Assembly: GCA_905221605.1 (NCBI GenBank)
Contig: CAJNDS010002556.1
Coordinates: 51,001 to 115,000, forward strand
Reading direction: 5' to 3'
From: Symbiodinium natans
Lineage: Eukaryota; Sar; Dinophyceae; Suessiales; Symbiodiniaceae
Length of the DNA: 64,000 bases
Below the pieces are notes generated by a model. That model searched no databases. It had not been told where the DNA came from and saw nothing but the letters and a program-made list of their open reading frames with translations. Of the stretch, positions 52,501-60,592 are shown piece after piece. How positions within the stretch are numbered: position 1 is the stretch's first letter; each line of letters starts with the position of its first letter. The translations under genes were made by a program, and so were the position numbers.

Positions 52501-53805
52501 CGCATTGCCTATCGGGGCGTAGGTGGAGGCCCGAAGGTGTGCAGGTTAGGACGGGTCACGCAGGTGGATGCGGCCCGTGCGCAGGTCGGCGTCCATCGCT
52601 ATCTCCCCGACGCCAGCGGGGTTCGCGTCAAATGGCGGCTTGCATATATCGCCGAGGACGGAGCGCTCACGCTTTCAGAAGGGACCCGTCCGGCCCATGA
52701 AGCGGTTTCTGTGAAGGAAATCATTTCCAAAATCGACCTAAACCGCGACGGCGTGCTTGCTGCAGCCTCGGCCAGAAAGTTGGACAAGGGGGCGTATTCG
52801 TTGCAGGACAGGACCCTCGAGCGAGCGTCTCGTGCCGGCACGAGTGTGCTCTCGATCCAAGAGGCCCTCGCGGACCTCTTGGTCGCGGAACCCCGCGCGT
52901 TGCAGCCTAGGGCTTCCCCAGAGTCGGGTGCTGTCGAGAGTTGGTTCCGGCAGTATTTCCTTGGTGGGGTTGCTGATGTCTTAGAGGTTGCTTGGGGTGA
53001 CGCGGTCGTTTCCGACGCGGCGAGGAGGCACGGGTACAGGGTTGTTCCCGCTTTTGTGCAAGGCAAGCAGGCCTACGGGATCACCTGGGACCTGGCCGCA
53101 GAAGAGCACTTGGAGGCCATTAGCGGCGCTGTTCTGCGCACAGAGCCGAAGGTGCTCGTAATTGGGCTTGAGGGCAAGAATGTGCCCCGGGCTTTCCTCC
53201 AGCTAGTCGTCCGGTGTGCGCAGGAACGCACACGCGCGGGCGCCCACGTCGCGTTGCGTTTGCAGGCGCAAAAAGGCGAGTGGGAACCTTGGCGGCTAGA
53301 GGAGTGGGGCGCCTTGTTTGGGACGCTCGCTGAGCCACGCTGGCCTTGGGCTTTCGTGTGGGCTGACATGTGCCAGTTCGCGCGGGCCAGTGGCCGCGGC
53401 AACCTCGTTGAGAGCGGGGCCCTGTGGCTCGCCGACTTCAGCCTAGAATCGGTAGGTTTGAGGTGTAGTAGGCCGGATGCGTTGGGCGCAGTGCGGCACA
53501 AGCACGTTGAGCGCGCGCAAGCTGACTACAACCTCATAGGAGCGGCTTTCTGCGCCTCGCTCCAGGACCTTGGTCTGAGGGGCGCAGAAGAGCTGTGCAC
53601 CGCTGCAGTTGAAAGCTTTCCAGCGACTGCGGGTGCAGACAGCGCCGCGGCTGCGCCACAGCCCTCTCCAGTCGTTCCTCTCCCGGACGTGCGGTCGGGC
53701 GAGGACCTCACGCCAGCAGAGCGTGCGGAGCTGGATAAGGAGGTGGATAAGTATGCCGCGGAGAAAGAAGCGTTTTGGCGGACCAAGGCGGACGCCAAGG
53801 ACTGA
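49438..53805 (+). CDS. ORF2: integrase with upstream and downstream unknown domains
   Basis: Residues below count from 49510. N-terminal 1-580: unknown alpha/beta region (IRVDLLTSCAKVLREASG) with a C-x-C...C-x2-C cluster (CICGKR...CPACIEK). Integrase zinc domain H587, H594, C624, C627. Catalytic triad D656 (VSVDCEG), D716 (IRSDRGPEF), E752 (GANERVHQ), spacing exactly DD35E. A GPY/F-like SH3 module (KPGDRVVW...KPGLTGPW) follows near 865-900. Residues about 1140-1250 (DVLEVAWGDAVVSDAARRHG) resemble a Rossmann methyltransferase fold without a recognisable catalytic motif. It ends at a TGA, after which the same frame stays open into the RT palm. No ATG near the start, so expression is by fusion with ORF1. 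Confidence 0.9.
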   Translation: MRSGASSKRASLEFLWLSGVVGVRLRIPTGSHFDCGAGRLAGTKKIKRIRVDLLTSCAKVLREASGFRPQFLVGLGQGGLVTAVLRWPLVVELTLQARNLQRKEARAVGEAWAGIKAIWAVRPRLWRTQQGHLEVAEACPELKKDFPEPPLRGFGIVGKQALGAEVLRSLRLDAVRSIDDASIRGMLDEPSRPLWDHEGLCICGKRTYLFSRCPACIEKEAVDTSVEIAEREELEPPLEGDLEAHEVGLEVNSVLATLDRTGGLFRVRSSTIQQWAVGFRTTPKDAPVPTAYGMLSGKIWKKGHSMKLSLGSQHKDLSKWGDVKPYWTTWVVREDGAVVAGHNCSPLDAVQGDIVVHWSSVVNWHGHRHVVNEQCEVLWRSKGKEVALDPSFGKLIAPVGRVTQVIGWRATGEASDPRSSTRQASRVLAQFSASNEGVEGHWTAGAISRGKNANECKPKDRVLAFMGEEHKGPAVVLELVSHSPILCIWDHSSTKVKVEFKGGVPSLSLIAEEDENRREQLAVEERDAANISEFRVTGSLRTAWYEGQRRDPSLAGSIRKPEPPMVISGDGLLEREVTLRTGQTVVVPVVPNGAAGANGVTWRRACYNSVHCGVLGAHRSAEVTIKLLERAVWWPDLEKDVRTWVAKCLACIKGRSRPTKVEARAVKCGAETCWQEVSVDCEGPNREDREGHRYSLTYFDCLSHAVLLEPMRSLTHAEVRRAFVRCVLRSRTIPSLIRSDRGPEFKNALMAELSAMLGTEWRFSAPLRPCELGANERVHQEVQKVLGAVVRQVGASLSEAWSDWLVVAEYVIDNTPGPHGYTPRDLERSWSLALPLEKDVLRDALQFEPISDWARSQFKQFSELAAAVREHWTRSSEARAKLANRHRRTVDLKPGDRVVWNAPRARSEGAGRVPWKPGLTGPWRVLEVKGHRLTLEPVSMESGGTSSARRGPMEAHAEDCILVPADADGAESREPVVFEDDETGGDGSSRPSLGQQVQGDAKQVEFTLTRRGRDFVLRLGDRIAYRGVGGGPKVCRLGRVTQVDAARAQVGVHRYLPDASGVRVKWRLAYIAEDGALTLSEGTRPAHEAVSVKEIISKIDLNRDGVLAAASARKLDKGAYSLQDRTLERASRAGTSVLSIQEALADLLVAEPRALQPRASPESGAVESWFRQYFLGGVADVLEVAWGDAVVSDAARRHGYRVVPAFVQGKQAYGITWDLAAEEHLEAISGAVLRTEPKVLVIGLEGKNVPRAFLQLVVRCAQERTRAGAHVALRLQAQKGEWEPWRLEEWGALFGTLAEPRWPWAFVWADMCQFARASGRGNLVESGALWLADFSLESVGLRCSRPDALGAVRHKHVERAQADYNLIGAAFCASLQDLGLRGAEELCTAAVESFPATAGADSAAAAPQPSPVVPLPDVRSGEDLTPAERAELDKEVDKYAAEKEAFWRTKADAKD
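53803..53805 (+). other. Single in-frame TGA between integrase and RT palm
   Basis: Frame 49438-53802 and frame 53806-55488 are the same; only this TGA separates them, and residues on both sides (KADAKD and DSVRADLEVY) have similar charged helical character. Candidate programmed read-through, or a single disabling mutation. Confidence 0.75.
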
Positions 53806-55488
53806 GATTCCGTCCGGGCTGACCTTGAGGTCTATGCTCTTGCGGGCGAGAAGGTCGCGGAGGATCCTAGGCGCACCGAGGCCTATAAAGACCTCGTATG
53901 GTCGGGTTTGAAGATGGAGCCTGGACCAACCAGACCCGGGCTGACCGATGCTGATATCGCAGCCGTCAGGGAGGTCATACGGCGAAAGGCCGCTGGGTTC
54001 TGGGTGGAGGACACCACCAGGACCACGGTCAGGAAGTTCGCCCATGACTGCATCCCCACCGGGCCGCCGGTCTCGTCCCAGCCTCACAGTCTGAGGGGCG
54101 AGTCCGCGCAATGGGTCGACGACAAGCTTGAAGAAGAATGCAAGCGGGGTCAGTTGATCCGCGGCAGCTCGGCTTGGGGATCTGCGCCGTTTCCGACCAA
54201 GGAAATGCCCAGCTACAAGCGGCATAGGAAGCGACGCTTGGTGGTTGACTACCGCCGTGTGAATGCCCGAATTAAGCGCTCCACGTACTATTGTCGGCGG
54301 GGCAGCGATGTGCTCGCCGCCGCAGTAGGTTCGGTTTGGTATACCTTCGTGGATGCGGTTAGTGGGTTTAATCAGATTAGGAACACCAAGCGTGCTCGCG
54401 AGGTGTTGGCCATTGTGGCAAGATCAGGGAAGTATCTCCCTGTCGGCCTCACCTTTGGCCCGATTAACGGCCCAGATGATTTCAACTTTGTGGTTGATAG
54501 GGCCTATGCCCCCGGCAGAGGTAGGCGCCTTAAGTATACTAAGGAGTGGATTGCCTACGTGGATGATCTTACTGTTAGGACGGGTAGGGTCATTGATGGG
54601 CAGTTTTTCACTGATGCCCAAGCCGAGGGGGCGGTGCGCGAAGCGTGCGCCAAGGGGGCAGTCGCGGCTCCGCAGAGCGCGTCGTCTGCTCTTGAAGCCT
54701 TAGGCGTTCGCGGTGCGCACAACACCAAGCGCGCGAACCATGACGCGGCGCGCTCAGACCAGAATCACCCCACGCGCGTTCTGATGCTCAGGATGTTGGG
54801 GCTGTTCGGGTGTTTCTGTGTTCAGGGCGGGTGTTTTTGGGGCGGGCCGTTTCCCAGGTCGCCGGTCTGCGGGCAGAAGGATTTTTCGTCGTTCGTCGCG
54901 TGCAGCTTCGTTCGTTTGTCCCGCAGCCAGTGTTTAGGAAGCAGGCCTAGAGGTTCGGTCCAAGGTCGAAGCAGAAGCCGTAGAAGCCTTAAAGCCCAGA
55001 CCTTAAGGAAACTCCCCAAACCCCCGCCGCAGCGGTTCAAGTGTGTTGTAGAGCCTAGGGTAGGTAGTCCCTCCCCGCGTTCGTGCCTGTGCACTGCGCC
55101 CCGCTGCGGGTCGCGACCAGACCGCGCGGGAGCGACCGATCGGTCGCCCGGACCTTCGTGGTCAACCACAAGGCCCCGCTGCGGGCCGTGCCCTGGCCGC
55201 GCGGGAGCGGCTGCCTACCACTACTGCACACCGGCCCCTTGCAGCGGGCCGTGTCCTGGCCGCTCAAGGGCGCGTCAGGTTTCCCTCGCCCATCGGAGGT
55301 CCAGCAAAGCCGCGGGCCTCAGTGCCGCGATGGGCGGAGGAGGGTCGAAGGGCAGGGGCAAGAGCAAGAGCCCAGGCCCTAAGGGCCGGAAGGGCCCGCC
55401 CACGATAGACGACGCTAGTCCGATGCATGCGGCACGGCGAAGGTGGCTGCAGAGGCCGGTTCGGTCCGGGCGGCCTCTACCCGGTTGA
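53806..55488 (+). CDS. ORF3: RT fingers and palm (YVDD), displaced downstream of integrase
   Basis: The frame opens at 53806, with an ATG at 53908 (residue 1). Fingers: IPTGPPVSSQPHSLRGE, WGSAPFPTKEM, RRLVVDYRRVN (D114). Motif A: D149 in FVDAVSGFNQI. Motif B: LTFGPINGPDDFNF (181-194). Motif C: YVDD at 217-220. About 40 residues later (VREACAKG) the RT similarity stops, exactly where thumb sequence should follow; that thumb is in ORF1. All catalytic Asp are present. The remainder, from about 54740, is Cys/Arg/Pro-rich without recognisable domain and probably not coding. If the TGA is not read through, initiation at 53908 would be needed. Confidence 0.9.
   Translation, partial: DSVRADLEVYALAGEKVAEDPRRTEAYKDLVWSGLKMEPGPTRPGLTDADIAAVREVIRRKAAGFWVEDTTRTTVRKFAHDCIPTGPPVSSQPHSLRGESAQWVDDKLEEECKRGQLIRGSSAWGSAPFPTKEMPSYKRHRKRRLVVDYRRVNARIKRSTYYCRRGSDVLAAAVGSVWYTFVDAVSGFNQIRNTKRAREVLAIVARSGKYLPVGLTFGPINGPDDFNFVVDRAYAPGRGRRLKYTKEWIAYVDDLTVRTGRVIDGQFFTDAQAEGAVREACAKGAVAAPQSASSALEALGVRGAHNTKRANHDAARSDQNHPTRVLMLRMLGLFGCFCVQGGCFWGGPFPRSPVCGQKDFSSFVACSFVRLSRSQCLGSRPRGSVQGRSRSRRSLKAQTLRKLPKPPPQRFKCVVEPRVGSPSPRSCLCTAPRCGSRPDRAGATDRSPGPSWSTTRPRCGPCPGRAGAAAYHYCTPAPCSGPCPGRSRARQVSLAHRRSSKAAGLSAAMGGGGSKGRGKSKSPGPKGRKGPPTIDDASPMHAARRRWLQRPVRSGRPLPG
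54740..55330. other. Inter-ORF spacer with GC-rich palindromic motifs
   Basis: This part lacks protein-like composition. It holds a CTGATGCTCAGGATG boundary motif (54781) like the host repeat at 8378, and three copies of CTGCGGGYCGTGNCCTGGCCGCG (55103, 55178, 55239) that also occur elsewhere in the element. Possibly a leader or regulatory segment for downstream frames. Confidence 0.45.
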
Positions 55489-55882
55489 TGAGTTGATCGA
55501 ACAACTCGGGATCACCATCAACCAGTACAACCAGGCGGTCGCGCACGACGCCAACCAGCGGAAACCGAGGTTGGACACCTCGCACGCTGGTTTCCTTCGT
55601 GCCTTCCAAGGCCACTCTGCCGATTGCGGCCATCCGATGGGGTTCATGATGGAGGGCCTAAGTGAGACGGCCATCGACGACCTCATCCGTCAGTATGGCC
55701 CGGCCATGTGGCACGGCACGGACTTGCATGTCGTGCCAAGCCTGTTGCAGAACGGCCTGATCCCCGGCGGCGGGCCGGGAGGCCGCCTCGGGGTGCACTA
55801 CGTCCTAGGACACTGCCCCACGCAGCCGGCATTTCCCGCATCTGGGCACTCCTCAGGGGCTCGCCTGTCTACTCAGACTTGA
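55427..55882 (+). CDS. KptA/Tpt1-like RNA 2'-phosphotransferase
   Basis: The family transfers the 2'-phosphate of an RNA splice junction to NAD+, finishing ligase-type RNA splicing. Residues from the ATG: RHG (2-4) like the LRHG motif, GGLYPVDELIEQLG (winged-helix lobe), D-x-N-QRKPRL, RAFQGHS with H63 (family motif R-A-x-Q-G-H-S), WHGT (H96), NGLIPGG, R120-L-G-V-H124. The core order matches the family. The first residues are out of frame with MGGGGSKGRGKSKSPG just upstream (from 55330), and the C-terminal strand appears in another frame (next entry), so the gene may need a frame change or be damaged. Confidence 0.7.
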   Translation: MRHGEGGCRGRFGPGGLYPVDELIEQLGITINQYNQAVAHDANQRKPRLDTSHAGFLRAFQGHSADCGHPMGFMMEGLSETAIDDLIRQYGPAMWHGTDLHVVPSLLQNGLIPGGGPGGRLGVHYVLGHCPTQPAFPASGHSSGARLSTQT

Positions 55883-56238
55883 TAGCTGAGTTGGAAGTGG
55901 ATAGGTTGGTCCTGCGTGTCGACCTAAAGAGTTTAGGCGACTCCAGTGCGGGCCCCAACCCGCCGTTGGGGCGAGGACCGAAACTGGGCACGGTCCAAGC
56001 GTCCCAAGCTGCTGCGGCCAGCAGTGGCGCGGCGAGCTCCTCGACGGTTGTGCTGGCCCCTGCGGGTCGTGTCATGGCCGCGGGGGCCGCCCAACCTGTT
56101 ACCCCTCCTAAGGCCGCGCCTAAGGCCAAAGGGCGTCCCCTAGGGACCCCTAGGACTTCGATCGTGCCAGCGAAGCCCAAGGTGTACCCTAGGCGTAACG
56201 TACCGGGCCCCAATGTCCTCGAGCCCGAGGAAAGCTGA
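55708..56238 (+). CDS. Frame-1 continuation of the KptA-like gene
   Basis: From about 55840 the coding pattern passes to this frame (LRGSPVYSDLIAELEVDRLV then LRVDLKSL), fitting a KptA C-terminal strand, followed by an Ala/Pro/Lys linker (KAAPKAKGRPLGTP). It ends at 56238, overlapping ORF5 by 26 bases with a +1 offset, like the ORF1/ORF2 junction. The upstream part of the frame (55708-55840) is probably not used. Confidence 0.5.
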   Translation: MARHGLACRAKPVAERPDPRRRAGRPPRGALRPRTLPHAAGISRIWALLRGSPVYSDLIAELEVDRLVLRVDLKSLGDSSAGPNPPLGRGPKLGTVQASQAAAASSGAASSSTVVLAPAGRVMAAGAAQPVTPPKAAPKAKGRPLGTPRTSIVPAKPKVYPRRNVPGPNVLEPEES

Positions 56239-59200
56239 AGGTGTCGAGGAAGATAGTTCCAGCTCGGATCTTCCCGACACGCGGGCGCCTCCAGCCGCGG
56301 TCAAAGTGAAGGAGGACGAGGAGCCCGCGAGTGGGGCCAAGGCCGAGAGCACAGAAGAAGGAGTCCTCGTGCTCGGCCAGTCTGTGGTCACCAGCGCGAA
56401 GGAATACCTCGCGCGGTCCGAAGCTCTTCTTAGAGCGCAGAAACTCCAGTCGAGAATACTGGAGGTTGCGGGAACTGCGATGGTGAAGCTGGAGAAGATC
56501 ACCAAGCGTGAGGAGTCCCTCAAAACACTGCGCCGAGAGGGAGAGAGTCGGGCGGCCGGGGAAGGCGCCGACGGGGAAGAGGTGTCTGACGATGGTCAGG
56601 ACGTGCCCGGGGCTGCGGGGTCGAGCACTCCCGCCAGGCCTTCGGGAGGCGGGACCGCCCAGTCCGCCTCAGCCTCAGAGGAGCCTCGCCCCAACGCTGA
56701 CGGCCACTACGGATGTTCGGCTCCGGGATGCGGGCTAGCCTTTGAGTCGCTGGTGCAGTACCACTTGCATCAGGCGGCCTGCCATGGCGCCTCTCTTCCG
56801 CCCAACCTGGGGATCAGCCCCTCCGCACGTCTTGACCCTTTTCGTCAGGACTGGCGGGGACGGCTGTTCCGCCCAGGAAAGGACGGCGGGTATGGGGAGG
56901 TGCCCATGCTCCGAGTGATTAGGTACCACAAAGCCAACGGGTACGATCACTCGAGAGTCCCGCTCCTGAGGCGAGGGGACCGGATCCAGCTTGAGGATGG
57001 ATCGCACCACATCTATGGTGGTAGCCATCCGCCGGGGTGGCTTCGCGACGACCCCGAGCTGGACCCCCCTGGTGCTCCAGAGGGAAGCGATGGAGGGTCC
57101 ACGCCCAAGAGCGAGCCCACGGAGGAGGCCGTGCCCGAGCCTCCGCGGAAGGCCGCTCCGCGCGGGCGGGCCCTCGAGCCGCCGAAGGGCGACGTCCAGC
57201 GACGCCTGGCCGAGCGTCGCTCCAAGCGAGATTACTCGCCGGACCTGGTGACGCCTCTTGACGATCTCCATGCCAAGGAGATCGACTCCTTCTTCGCGGG
57301 CGACCCAGCCGCGGATAGCCTTGACGTCATTTTGATGCGCGCCGAGGTTCGCACTGAGTCCCACCTCAAAGTTGGCCGGGAGGAGGAAGAGCCCCTGGTC
57401 AAGGAGGAGCAGGAGGAGGAGGCTGAGGTCGTCAAGGACGAGGAGGTCTCGGTTGAGATGGAGGCTGCCACCGCGGATGAGGCGGACGAGGTCGCCCTCC
57501 CAGCCAACCGAGCCTACGTCGAAGGCCGCTTTTACCCCTACGGCAGCTGGCGGTGCTTCTTCTGCGAAGCCATCAACCCGGTTACCGAGGACCAGTGCCT
57601 CACCACGCACGCGGGCGGCCCGAATGCGGGCGCCCCGTGCGACGGCCGATGGATCAATGGGATCGACATCGGGTGGTGGGAGGTGGATCCCCAAACCGCG
57701 CCGGAGCAATGGCGGCGGAGGTTTTCTGCCGAAGAGCTTGAAGACCAACAAGCGCGGGCAGATGCCGCGAGGCTCCTCAGCGATGAGGAACTCGCTGAAG
57801 CCCTCCAGGCGGCCGAGGAGGCGCAGGCGGCCGAGCGCGCCAAGAAGCGGGAGCGGCGCCAGGCGGAGAAGGCGGAGCGCGATGATCACATCAGCGAAGC
57901 GCTCCGCATAGCAGGGTGGCAGTGCCCTAACTGCTATGAATGGAACCTTTCATTCAGGCAGCTGTGCTTTAGGTGCAGCACACCCCTCCGCTTGGCAGAG
58001 GTCGTGTCCCGCGGGATCCCGGATCCGCGGCGCGGCGAACAGAGGGACTCGGGCTCCGAGAGCAGCCAAGATGAGCTGGAGTACGAGATCCTTCTGGCCA
58101 ATCGCGCGATGGATCAGGAAACGATCCAGCCTCTTCTTAGAAGCAAACACAAGAAGAGGGGCGGCAAGAGACGTCGCGAGGAGGCGACGCACGGCAAGGG
58201 CCGCGACCCGTGGGGTGCTTGGGCAGACGCCCGTGGCAAGGGCCAGGGCAAGCCGAAGGGCAGAGGCAAGTCCGATGCCAAGGGCAAGCCCAAGGGGAGG
58301 GGCAAGTACGCCTGGGGCGCTTTCGCCGCGGGCATTGTTGCCGCGCTCCAACCCCGCCCAAGCACCAGCTGGGTCCCAGCTTTCCCGTGCGGGTCGGCCC
58401 GGCCGCCGCCGAGTGTTCCGCTTCCGCCGCGGACCCCCTTTTTCCTGGGTCGCGGGCTCCTCAATCGGTTGATGCACGCCCTCAACGGGAACATCAACGG
58501 CTGGTGGGGCCTGGCGGCTGCAGCGTCGGCGCCGATTGCCTTGCAGTTGCACCGCGGGGTCGTGCATGTTGTCGAGGACTCCATGCACGCGGTTGCAACG
58601 GTGTCGGCCGACGTTGTTGAGGAAATCGGCCATGGGGCCAGGCGGACCGTGTGGGTCGCCGGAACAGCCATCACTCTCGTGGTAGTGATCTTGTGCGGTG
58701 CTGTTCTGTGGTACGTGAGTCGTGCCGTGGCCAATCGCGTTGCGCATTTGCGACATGGCAACACCGCGGCCCCTGAGGCGCGGCTGTCTCAGCTCCTTGG
58801 CTCCGAAGCGACGTTTGAGGTCGCGAGCACCAAGAAAGGGGTGACCCATAAGGTTTGGGTGCATCTCAAGGAGGAGACAGCTGCCTGTGGCTGTCGTGCT
58901 TACCTGGCAGAAGGACGCTGCGGGCATTGCGATGCCGCAATGGACACCGCTCGTTCCTTAGGGTTTTTGCACGCGGCCCAGCGAGGCGCGGGTCCTGCGC
59001 TCACAGACTCCATTCGGAGTACCGCCTCCGATGCCCTAGCTAAGGGTAAGGTGGTGTTGGGTTTGGGGAACAGTGAAGGGTGTTTCTCCCAACTCGCGGC
59101 CAAGAGCCGCGGGCTCTCCTGCTTTCAGGGGCTCGCGGGTCGTGACCTGGCCGCGGCCCCAGCAAATGGAGCGAGCGCAGCCCACGCACAGTCCGGCTCC

Positions 59201-59911
59201 GTGCAACGTGCCGCCACTGCCACTGTGGCGCGCACGCCAGGCCGGAGGAACAAGGGCCCGGCCCCCGCTAGGAGTTCTCCAGTCAAAGAAGCGGAATTCC
59301 TTGCGGGCGGGCCGTACATTCAGGCCGCCCAAACGCTGCTTGGGTCTGGAGCAGCAGAGGATGTGATCTACATCCGGGCTTACAGCTTAGATTGCCCATC
59401 CTGCATCGAGGCAATCGAAGCGTCGCTTGGCAAGGGCGCAAGCGTTCGGATTGTCGCCGACATGGGACAATGCCACCGCACCAAGCTCCAGTGGCAAGCG
59501 TTGAAACGCTTGGCGGCCGCAGGTGCCGAGGTGAAGGTGGGTTGCGGCACATCCTTGCGCGACGCCTATGCTCGCGACGGCCGCGGGGCTAAGGTAGGCA
59601 CCGGGATTCAAGGGCTGCACCATGCCAAGGCCCTTTGCCTACTGCGGCCTGACGGCGCGGTGGTGCTGATTGGGAGCCTCAATTTTACCACAAGCAGCAA
59701 GGCCAATGCGGAGGCAGGGCTTAAGCTTGAGGTCCCCAAGACGCACCCTGTCGCGCAGTCCTACGTCGAGGATTTCCAGAGGGTGTCGGCTGAGGCATTC
59801 TCCCTCGATGAGGCGGTTGCAAAGCGCCCTCAGTTGGAGCGAGCCAGTAGCTCCAACGTTGCTGGCAACGCCACTCGTGCCCCCAACACTGCTCCACAGG
59901 GTATCGAGTAG
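56213..59911 (+). CDS. ORF5: zinc-finger, membrane and PLD-nuclease protein
   Basis: 1232 codons from ATG 56213. Acidic N-terminus; C2H2-like finger C168-x4-C173-x12-H186-x4-H191; two RanBP2-like fingers (C448/C451/C462/C476, looser; and C571-x2-C-x10-C-x2-C588, canonical); Lys/Arg/Gly tail near 650-700; membrane helix about 812-835; SWIM-type C892-x-C894-x8-C903-x-H905; C-terminal PLD-superfamily domain from about 1020 with HAK (H1137, K1139), D1147 and GSLNF (1154-1158). A single HKD-type motif, as in Nuc/Zucchini-like nucleases that act as dimers, suggests a phosphodiesterase or nuclease. Role in the element unknown; possibly an envelope-position accessory protein. Confidence 0.85.
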   Translation: MSSSPRKAEGVEEDSSSSDLPDTRAPPAAVKVKEDEEPASGAKAESTEEGVLVLGQSVVTSAKEYLARSEALLRAQKLQSRILEVAGTAMVKLEKITKREESLKTLRREGESRAAGEGADGEEVSDDGQDVPGAAGSSTPARPSGGGTAQSASASEEPRPNADGHYGCSAPGCGLAFESLVQYHLHQAACHGASLPPNLGISPSARLDPFRQDWRGRLFRPGKDGGYGEVPMLRVIRYHKANGYDHSRVPLLRRGDRIQLEDGSHHIYGGSHPPGWLRDDPELDPPGAPEGSDGGSTPKSEPTEEAVPEPPRKAAPRGRALEPPKGDVQRRLAERRSKRDYSPDLVTPLDDLHAKEIDSFFAGDPAADSLDVILMRAEVRTESHLKVGREEEEPLVKEEQEEEAEVVKDEEVSVEMEAATADEADEVALPANRAYVEGRFYPYGSWRCFFCEAINPVTEDQCLTTHAGGPNAGAPCDGRWINGIDIGWWEVDPQTAPEQWRRRFSAEELEDQQARADAARLLSDEELAEALQAAEEAQAAERAKKRERRQAEKAERDDHISEALRIAGWQCPNCYEWNLSFRQLCFRCSTPLRLAEVVSRGIPDPRRGEQRDSGSESSQDELEYEILLANRAMDQETIQPLLRSKHKKRGGKRRREEATHGKGRDPWGAWADARGKGQGKPKGRGKSDAKGKPKGRGKYAWGAFAAGIVAALQPRPSTSWVPAFPCGSARPPPSVPLPPRTPFFLGRGLLNRLMHALNGNINGWWGLAAAASAPIALQLHRGVVHVVEDSMHAVATVSADVVEEIGHGARRTVWVAGTAITLVVVILCGAVLWYVSRAVANRVAHLRHGNTAAPEARLSQLLGSEATFEVASTKKGVTHKVWVHLKEETAACGCRAYLAEGRCGHCDAAMDTARSLGFLHAAQRGAGPALTDSIRSTASDALAKGKVVLGLGNSEGCFSQLAAKSRGLSCFQGLAGRDLAAAPANGASAAHAQSGSVQRAATATVARTPGRRNKGPAPARSSPVKEAEFLAGGPYIQAAQTLLGSGAAEDVIYIRAYSLDCPSCIEAIEASLGKGASVRIVADMGQCHRTKLQWQALKRLAAAGAEVKVGCGTSLRDAYARDGRGAKVGTGIQGLHHAKALCLLRPDGAVVLIGSLNFTTSSKANAEAGLKLEVPKTHPVAQSYVEDFQRVSAEAFSLDEAVAKRPQLERASSSNVAGNATRAPNTAPQGIE

Positions 59912-60592
59912 GCTGCGGCCAGTTGGCGCGGCGTGGTATGCATCCACGCATTATCAGAGCAGGCGTTGCAGCACGACACGTTGCTTCGCCAACCTTTTGC
60001 ACTTTCTTTTGCGTGACTGCGGGCGAAAGGCCGCGGCAGGTTGGAAGCCTGCCCATTTTGCATTCCCCGCACTTTTCTTCTCCGCCCTGCCTGTGGCCCC
60101 TCTTGTCGAGGGTGCTCTTTTGCAGGTGCTGCGGACCGTGCCCTGGTCGCGGCAGTGCGCTCGCCGAAGCGCGTGCGAGTTGCACTGGCTGCGGCACAAG
60201 CAATGTGCGCGGCTCTCGCTGAGTCCGGTAGCCCGTAGGGTAGTTCTGGATAGGTGAGTAGCCGTAGCCGTAGCTTAGGGCCGGTAGTTTGTACAGTGTA
60301 CCATTTGTACCATAGTCTGCGTACTGGCAGCTAGAGACCAGCTCGAGGATTCAAGAGCCTCGCCCACCAGCAAAAGGGTGAGGACCTCCAGGGAAAGGGC
60401 TGTTTAGGGCTGCTGAGGGTTGCTGTCGTCGTGCGTTCGTTGTGGTGGTGCGGGCTAGCGTCCCTGCCGCATGCCAATGCTCATGATGTGCGGACCACCG
60501 CGGTCGCACGCGACACCCTCTCCCTTCCCTTTCTGTGTTCAGCGCGAGTGCCTGCTGCACTCCGAGCTCGAGATGAGCTGGAAGCCTCGGCT
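59912..60592 (+). other. 3' untranslated region of the retrotransposon
   Basis: No convincing coding frame. It contains CTGCGGACCGTGCCCTGGTCGCG (60128-60153), a GCCGTAGCCGTAGC run near 60261 and an ATGCTCATGATG motif near 60478. Several short overlapping frames on both strands lack domains. Confidence 0.6.
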
